DNA of 8,916 bases from an uncultured Lachnospiraceae bacterium (lineage in GTDB: Bacteria > Bacillota > Clostridia > Lachnospirales > Lachnospiraceae). Location: the NCBI GenBank assembly GCA_910577445.1, contig CAJTMZ010000034.1:24370-33285 (forward strand), read 5' to 3'. Position numbers and translations under genes: made by a program. Of the stretch, positions 5,883 to 8,916 are shown piece after piece. The notes beneath the pieces were generated by a model. That model worked only from the letters and a program-made list of their open reading frames with translations, ran no database searches and was not told the origin of the DNA. Each line of letters opens with the position of its first letter. Within the stretch, counting starts at the first letter, position 1.

Positions 5883-6710
5883 TTATCCGTTTTCCGCCGC
5901 GTTTTTCCGCTGATTCTTCAAAGCTTTTCTGCGCGCCCGCTCTTCTCGCTTTGCTTTTCTGATAAAATACGCCTGATTCTCCGCGGCCCACTTTTCATAC
6001 AGCTCCGGACGGAGCCTTCTGGTCCTCTCAAGGGACTGGTTAAGCCGCCATTCCTCCACCTTTTCGTGGTTGCCGGATAAGAGTATCTCCGGAACCCTTT
6101 TGTCCCGCCACACCTCCGGCCTTGAGTACTGGGGATATTCCAGAAGATAATTGCCGAAACTCTCGATTTCGGCGGACTCCCCGTTGTTTAAAACGTCGGG
6201 CACCATACGGGAAATCGCGTCAATCATAACCATGGCGGGCAGTTCCCCGCCTGTGAGCACATAATCGCCGATTGACACATAATCCGTGACGATTTCCTCT
6301 AAAACCCGCTCGTCAATCCCCTCGTAATGGCCGCATAAAAAAATCAAATCCTTTTCTTTTGCCAGTTCTTTTGCCATGGCCTGATGGAAGCTTTGTCCCT
6401 GAGGCGTTACGAAAATCACCCTGGCCTTTTCTCCGTCTCTTCCCATGGCGTTTATATCGTCCGCTACTGCCCTGAAAGCGTCGTAAACCGGCTGGGCCTG
6501 CATCAGCATACCGGCGCCGCCGCCGTAGGGGTAATCATCCACCTTCCGGTGCCTGCTCAGGGTGTAATCCCTGATATTAACCGTATTAAGGGAAATCACG
6601 CCCTTTTCAAAGGCACGCCCCGTTACGCTTACGGACAATCCCTGGCGCACCATGTCGGGAAATAATGTAAGCACGTGAAAGTTCACGTGGCAATTTATAC
6701 CGGAATCCAT
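5883..6710 (-). CDS. trmD: tRNA (guanine-N1-)-methyltransferase TrmD
   Basis: TrmD uses S-adenosylmethionine to make m1G37 in tRNAs, preventing +1 frameshifts; it is a cytoplasmic SPOUT (trefoil knot) dimer. The 275 residues show HVLTLFPDM (12-20), KVDDYPYGGGAGMLM (56-70), LCGHYEGIDERV (125-136), the knot SIGDYVLTGGELPAM (146-160), and PQYSRPEVW then LLSGNHEKVEEWR. The position I align with the proposed catalytic Asp169 of the H. influenzae enzyme (SAEEDSF) is E183 here (SAEIESF). The C-terminus (about 250-275) is a Lys/Arg-rich tail longer than usual. ATG 6710 has AAGGTGG seven bases upstream and adds MDSGINCH before the usual family start; GTG 6686 would give the common length but lacks a binding site. 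It starts 18 bases after rimM. Confidence 0.97.
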   Translation of the reverse strand: MDSGINCHVNFHVLTLFPDMVRQGLSVSVTGRAFEKGVISLNTVNIRDYTLSRHRKVDDYPYGGGAGMLMQAQPVYDAFRAVADDINAMGRDGEKARVIFVTPQGQSFHQAMAKELAKEKDLIFLCGHYEGIDERVLEEIVTDYVSIGDYVLTGGELPAMVMIDAISRMVPDVLNNGESAEIESFGNYLLEYPQYSRPEVWRDKRVPEILLSGNHEKVEEWRLNQSLERTRRLRPELYEKWAAENQAYFIRKAKREERARRKALKNQRKNAAENG

Positions 6711-6728
6711 CCTTACACCACCTTCGTA

Positions 6729-7241
6729 TCATTTATCCAAAAGGCCGTCAAGAACATGGATTTTCATTGTATTTTCATCCAAATCTACCGCAAGCACGCA
6801 CTCCTTGATGGCCGGAAGCAAAAGCTCCCGCCCGTCCGAAAGTTCAATCACATAAACGTCGTTTGCGCCCGTCTGCATAACGTCCTTTAATATTCCTTTT
6901 AACGCGCCGTCCTCAGATACCACGTTAACGCCAATCAAATCCGCGATAAAATACTCGCCTTTTTTGAGCTTTACGGCGTTTTCCCTGGTGACAAACAAAT
7001 CCTTGCCCCTGTATTTCTGGACGTCTCCGATATCGTCAATCCCCTTAAACTTTAAAATAACAAGCTGTTTGAAGAACTTCACCTGCTCAATCGAAAGGAC
7101 AATCTTTTCCTTTCCGGTATCCAGCAGTACTTCCTTTAATTTTTTAAACCGTTTTGCGTCATCCGTGGTGGGAAAAACCTTAACCTCACCCTTTAATCCG
7201 TGGGTGGAGGTAATCACGCCCACCTTTAATAAATTTTCCAT
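6729..7241 (-). CDS. rimM: Ribosome maturation factor RimM
   Basis: RimM binds 30S subunits (through S19 in other bacteria) and helps 16S rRNA processing and 30S head assembly. The 170 residues show the N-terminal RimM barrel with VGVITSTHGLKGEVKVFPTTDDAKRF (about 7-32). A C-terminal PRC-barrel from about 95 includes GEYFIADLIGVNVV, GILKDVMQTGANDVYVI and LLLPAIKE. The frame extends upstream to ATG 7292, but that extension would be encoded by a strong hairpin and lacks family similarity. ATG 7241 gives the standard start (MENLLKVG) with a weak AGAG binding site. The weak site and the hairpin immediately upstream suggest RimM is made at lower levels than the ribosomal proteins. It precedes trmD by 18 bases, matching the widespread rpsP-rimM-trmD-rplS order. 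Confidence 0.96.
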   Translation of the reverse strand: MENLLKVGVITSTHGLKGEVKVFPTTDDAKRFKKLKEVLLDTGKEKIVLSIEQVKFFKQLVILKFKGIDDIGDVQKYRGKDLFVTRENAVKLKKGEYFIADLIGVNVVSEDGALKGILKDVMQTGANDVYVIELSDGRELLLPAIKECVLAVDLDENTMKIHVLDGLLDK

Positions 7242-7256
7242 AATCCGCTCTCTTAT

Positions 7257-7300
7257 TAAGAAAGGATGTCCCCGTTCCAAACGAAAGAACATCCTTTTTT
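7257..7300 (-). terminator. Hairpin between khpA and rimM, terminator or attenuator
   Basis: A perfect nine-base-pair stem (arms 7289-7297 and 7261-7269) closes a 19-base loop that can itself form a short UUC/GAA helix. On the minus-strand RNA it is preceded by six A residues and ends CCUUUCUUAAUA, a poor U-tract. On the plus strand the same stem is followed by six T residues and looks like a stronger terminator. In the minus direction it may give partial termination or act as a processing site just before rimM. Confidence 0.5.
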
Positions 7301-7358
7301 GCTGCCTTTAACGCTTTTGGCCGTTTTGGTGTGTGGCAACCTTTCCCGGCCGGCCTTT

Positions 7359-7586
7359 TCAGACGATTTCCACGTCAACTTTCTGATTTTCTTTGGACGA
7401 AGCCGCTTTTACCACGGAACGGATTGCTTTTGCAATTCTCCCCTGCTTTCCAATCACTTTTCCCATATCGGATGCGGCTACATGAAGTTCAATGGTAATA
7501 TGCTTACCCTCTTCCTTCTGAGTCACTACAACCTCATCAGGATGCTCCACAAGTGCTTTTGCGATTACTTCAACTAATTCTTTCAT
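7359..7586 (-). CDS. khpA: KH-domain RNA-binding protein KhpA (YlqC)
   Basis: KhpA is a small KH-domain RNA-binding protein which in several Firmicutes pairs with KhpB and affects cell elongation or division and RNA regulation. The 75 residues form essentially one KH domain, with the GxxG loop at GKVIGKQGRIAKAIRSV (GKQG about 46-49) between the two helices. The N-terminal MKELVEVIAKALVEHPDEV block is characteristic. The frame allows a TTG at 7598, but ATG 7586 has GGAGG five bases upstream and matches the family start. It lies 31 bases after rpsP, its usual place. The 117-base gap to rimM contains a hairpin and a GGCCGGCC site. B. subtilis has ylqD next in this position; it is absent here. 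Confidence 0.96.
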   Translation of the reverse strand: MKELVEVIAKALVEHPDEVVVTQKEEGKHITIELHVAASDMGKVIGKQGRIAKAIRSVVKAASSKENQKVDVEIV

Positions 7587-7617
7587 AGTCACCTCCAAAA
7601 AAGTTGCTTACGTGGTC

Positions 7618-7863
7618 TTATTTTTCGATGCCTGCCATCTTCAGAATTTTGCCGACAACCTCTGTAGGCTGCGCGCCGTTTGCAAGCCACTTCTTAGCCA
7701 GCTCTTCATTTACATGAACGGTGCTGGGCTCTGTCTTGGGGTCATAAGTTCCGATTTCCTCAATCACTCTTCCGTCTCTCGGTGAGCGTGAATCCGCCAC
7801 AACGATTCTATAGAAAGGAGCTTTCTTGCGACCCATTCTTCTTAATCTGATTTTTACTGCCAT
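7618..7863 (-). CDS. rpsP: 30S ribosomal protein S16
   Basis: Ribosomal protein S16, an early 30S assembly protein that binds 16S rRNA. The 81 residues are of normal length and begin MAVKIRLRRMGRKKAPFY, followed by RIVVADSRSPRDGRVIEEIG and TYDP; the C-terminal half includes AKKWLANGAQPTEVV. An in-frame GTG at 7872 adds three residues (MKK), but GGAGGTG lies six bases before ATG 7863, which gives the universal MAVKIR start. It follows ffh after 123 bases that contain a hairpin, and it probably heads the rpsP-khpA-rimM-trmD part of the operon. Confidence 0.99.
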   Translation of the reverse strand: MAVKIRLRRMGRKKAPFYRIVVADSRSPRDGRVIEEIGTYDPKTEPSTVHVNEELAKKWLANGAQPTEVVGKILKMAGIEK

Positions 7864-7901
7864 TTTTTTCACCTCCGTGATTTCATTTCATAATTTATTT
7901 T

Positions 7902-7933
7902 GAAAAGAAGCTTTTATTAAGGCTTCTGTTTTC
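7902..7933 (-). terminator. Hairpin between ffh and rpsP, weak terminator candidate
   Basis: On the minus strand AGAAGC (7922-7927) pairs with GCUUCU (7906-7911), with two more pairs after an A-C mismatch near the loop and an outer GAAA/UUUC helix across a two-base bulge. The 3' arm runs into CUUCUUUUCAAAAU, a modest U-tract. It lies 53 bases after the ffh stop codon and 42 bases before rpsP, so it could separate the two transcripts or attenuate readthrough. Confidence 0.5.
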
Positions 7934-7961
7934 AACTGATATTATCCGCTATGGATATCCG

Positions 7962-7974
7962 CAGGCGCCGCCTG
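7962..7974. other. Small GC-rich inverted repeat after ffh
   Basis: CAGGC and GCCTG flank a three-base GCC spacer. On the minus-strand RNA the hairpin lies 12 bases after the ffh stop and is not followed by U residues. On the plus strand it is followed by TCTTTTTG. It may stabilise the ffh 3' end; a terminator acting on minus-strand transcripts is not supported. Confidence 0.4.
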
Positions 7975-7986
7975 TCTTTTTGTATC

Positions 7987-8916
7987 TCAGAACGGGAACT
8001 TCATTCCCCCGAACATTCCTCTGCGTTTGCCGCCCATAAGCTGGGGCATCTGCTTCATCATTTTCTGGGACTGCTCAAACTGCTTCACGAACCGGTTCAC
8101 CACCGCCATATCAACGCCCGCGCCTCTGGCAATCCTGCTTTTCCGGCTCAGGTTAAGGAGCTTGGGATTTTTCCGCTCCTGCGGCGTCATACTCAGAATG
8201 ATGGCTTCAGTTCTTGCAAGCTGCTTTTCGTCTATCATGGACTCTATATTTCCAAGCTGCTGTCCCATCCCGGGCATCATGCTTAAAATACTGGTAAGGC
8301 CGCCCATCTTCCGCATCTGCTTCATGCTTTCCAGATAATCTTCAAAGTCAAACTTGCCCTTTTTCATCCGGGCAGCCATTTCTTTTTCCTTGTCTTCGTC
8401 TATGGAAATATTTTCCTGGGCTTTTTCAATAAGGGAAAGCACGTCTCCCATTCCCAGAATACGGCCCGCCATCCTGTCCGGATAAAACTGCTCCAAATCG
8501 GAAAGCTTTTCGCCCATACCTACATATAAAATGGGTTTCCCCGTAACCGCCTTGACCGAAAGCGCGGCGCCGCCTCTGGTATCGCCGTCCATCTTGGATA
8601 AAACCACTCCGTCAAGACCGATTTTTTCGTCAAACTCCTTTGCCACCGTAACGGCGTCCTGACCCGTCATGGCGTCCACCACCAGAAGGGTCTGGTGAAC
8701 CTCTACCTGCTCCTTGATTGCCGCAAGCTCCGCCATCATGTCCTCGTCAATGTGGAGCCGTCCGGCAGTATCCAGAATCACCACGTTATGGCCGTGCTTT
8801 TTTGCATGTTCCACAGCCGCCTTTGCGATATCCACGGGACTTTGGTTCTCTCCCATGGAAAAAACCTCTACTCCCTGCTTCTGCCCATTAATCTGCAGCT
8901 GCTTAATGGCTGCGGG
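7987..8916 (-). CDS. ffh: Signal recognition particle protein Ffh (SRP54), N-terminus outside window
   Basis: Ffh binds 4.5S/SRP RNA and signal sequences and, with FtsY, delivers nascent membrane proteins to the translocon. The frame is open to the window edge; 309 C-terminal residues are visible and roughly the first third (N domain and start of the G domain, with the P-loop) is missing. The first visible residues, PAAIKQLQINGQKQGVEVFS, belong to the G domain, so the ATG at 8856 is internal. Visible GTPase motifs are DTAGRL (49-54), DAMTGQ (81-86) and SKMDGDTRGGAALS (107-120, usually TKxDG). The M domain begins about 188 with FDFEDYLESMKQM; the RNA-binding helix SRKSRIARGAG is at about 257-267, and the Met-rich tail ends GGMKFPF. 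Upstream ylxM and ftsY would be expected in Firmicutes but are outside the window. Confidence 0.98.
   Translation of the reverse strand, partial: PAAIKQLQINGQKQGVEVFSMGENQSPVDIAKAAVEHAKKHGHNVVILDTAGRLHIDEDMMAELAAIKEQVEVHQTLLVVDAMTGQDAVTVAKEFDEKIGLDGVVLSKMDGDTRGGAALSVKAVTGKPILYVGMGEKLSDLEQFYPDRMAGRILGMGDVLSLIEKAQENISIDEDKEKEMAARMKKGKFDFEDYLESMKQMRKMGGLTSILSMMPGMGQQLGNIESMIDEKQLARTEAIILSMTPQERKNPKLLNLSRKSRIARGAGVDMAVVNRFVKQFEQSQKMMKQMPQLMGGKRRGMFGGMKFPF

Noticed and set aside
7242..7292. N-terminally extended RimM from ATG 7292
   Set aside because: The extra 17 residues are encoded by a hairpin, lack family similarity, and the AAGG precedes the ATG with no spacer.
7344..7356. GGCCGGCC site and nearby CGGCC as a terminator after khpA
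   Set aside because: The pairing is short with a large loop and no U-tract; the better hairpin lies closer to rimM.
8857..8916. ffh beginning at ATG 8856
   Set aside because: The frame stays open to the window edge and those 20 codons read as conserved Ffh G domain, so the gene is cut by the window rather than starting there.

Overview
The window is a conserved housekeeping stretch from a low-GC-lineage Gram-positive, most likely a member of the Clostridia (Lachnospiraceae-like). The protein sequences and the gene order suggest this, but the genus cannot be fixed from the sequence alone. All thirteen supported genes lie on the minus strand, so transcription runs from high to low coordinates. 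The order is ffh (truncated by the window edge), rpsP, khpA, rimM, trmD, rplS, lepB, rbgA, a second lepB, rnhB, a FliK-like gene, an FlhB-C-terminus-like gene and yraN. As I recall it, this is the Bacillus subtilis order ffh-rpsP-ylqC-(ylqD)-rimM-trmD-rplS-ylqF-rnhB-ylqG-ylqH, with two signal peptidase genes added around ylqF/rbgA and ylqD missing.

Region 8916-7242 carries protein targeting (SRP54/Ffh), ribosomal protein S16 and the small KH-domain RNA-binding protein KhpA. Hairpins sit after ffh and after khpA. Region 7241-5359 carries the 30S maturation factor RimM, the tRNA m1G37 methyltransferase TrmD and, after a 179-base non-coding leader, ribosomal protein L19. A good intrinsic terminator follows rplS. 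Region 5268-2455 is a tight cluster of signal peptidase I, the 50S assembly GTPase RbgA, a second signal peptidase I and RNase HII. Gaps there are 10-12 bases, with one 4-base GTGA overlap. Region 2433-65 holds the less understood part: a 528-residue protein ending in a FliK-type hook-length-control domain, a 96-residue stand-alone relative of the FlhB cytoplasmic domain lacking the NPTH autocleavage motif, and a YraN-family nuclease-like protein starting at TTG.

The genes combine translation (S16, L19, RimM, RbgA, TrmD), membrane targeting and export (Ffh, two LepB) and nucleic-acid maintenance (RNase HII, YraN). The only part with real novelty potential is the FliK-like/FlhB-like pair, which resembles the substrate-specificity switch partners of flagellar type III secretion but lies in a housekeeping operon. 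I see no RNA genes, insertion sequences, CRISPR arrays or phage genes. No gene-free stretch exceeds 300 bases; the longest is the 179 bases before rplS. The last 64 bases (1-64) contain no ATG, GTG or TTG on the minus strand, so no downstream gene start is visible.
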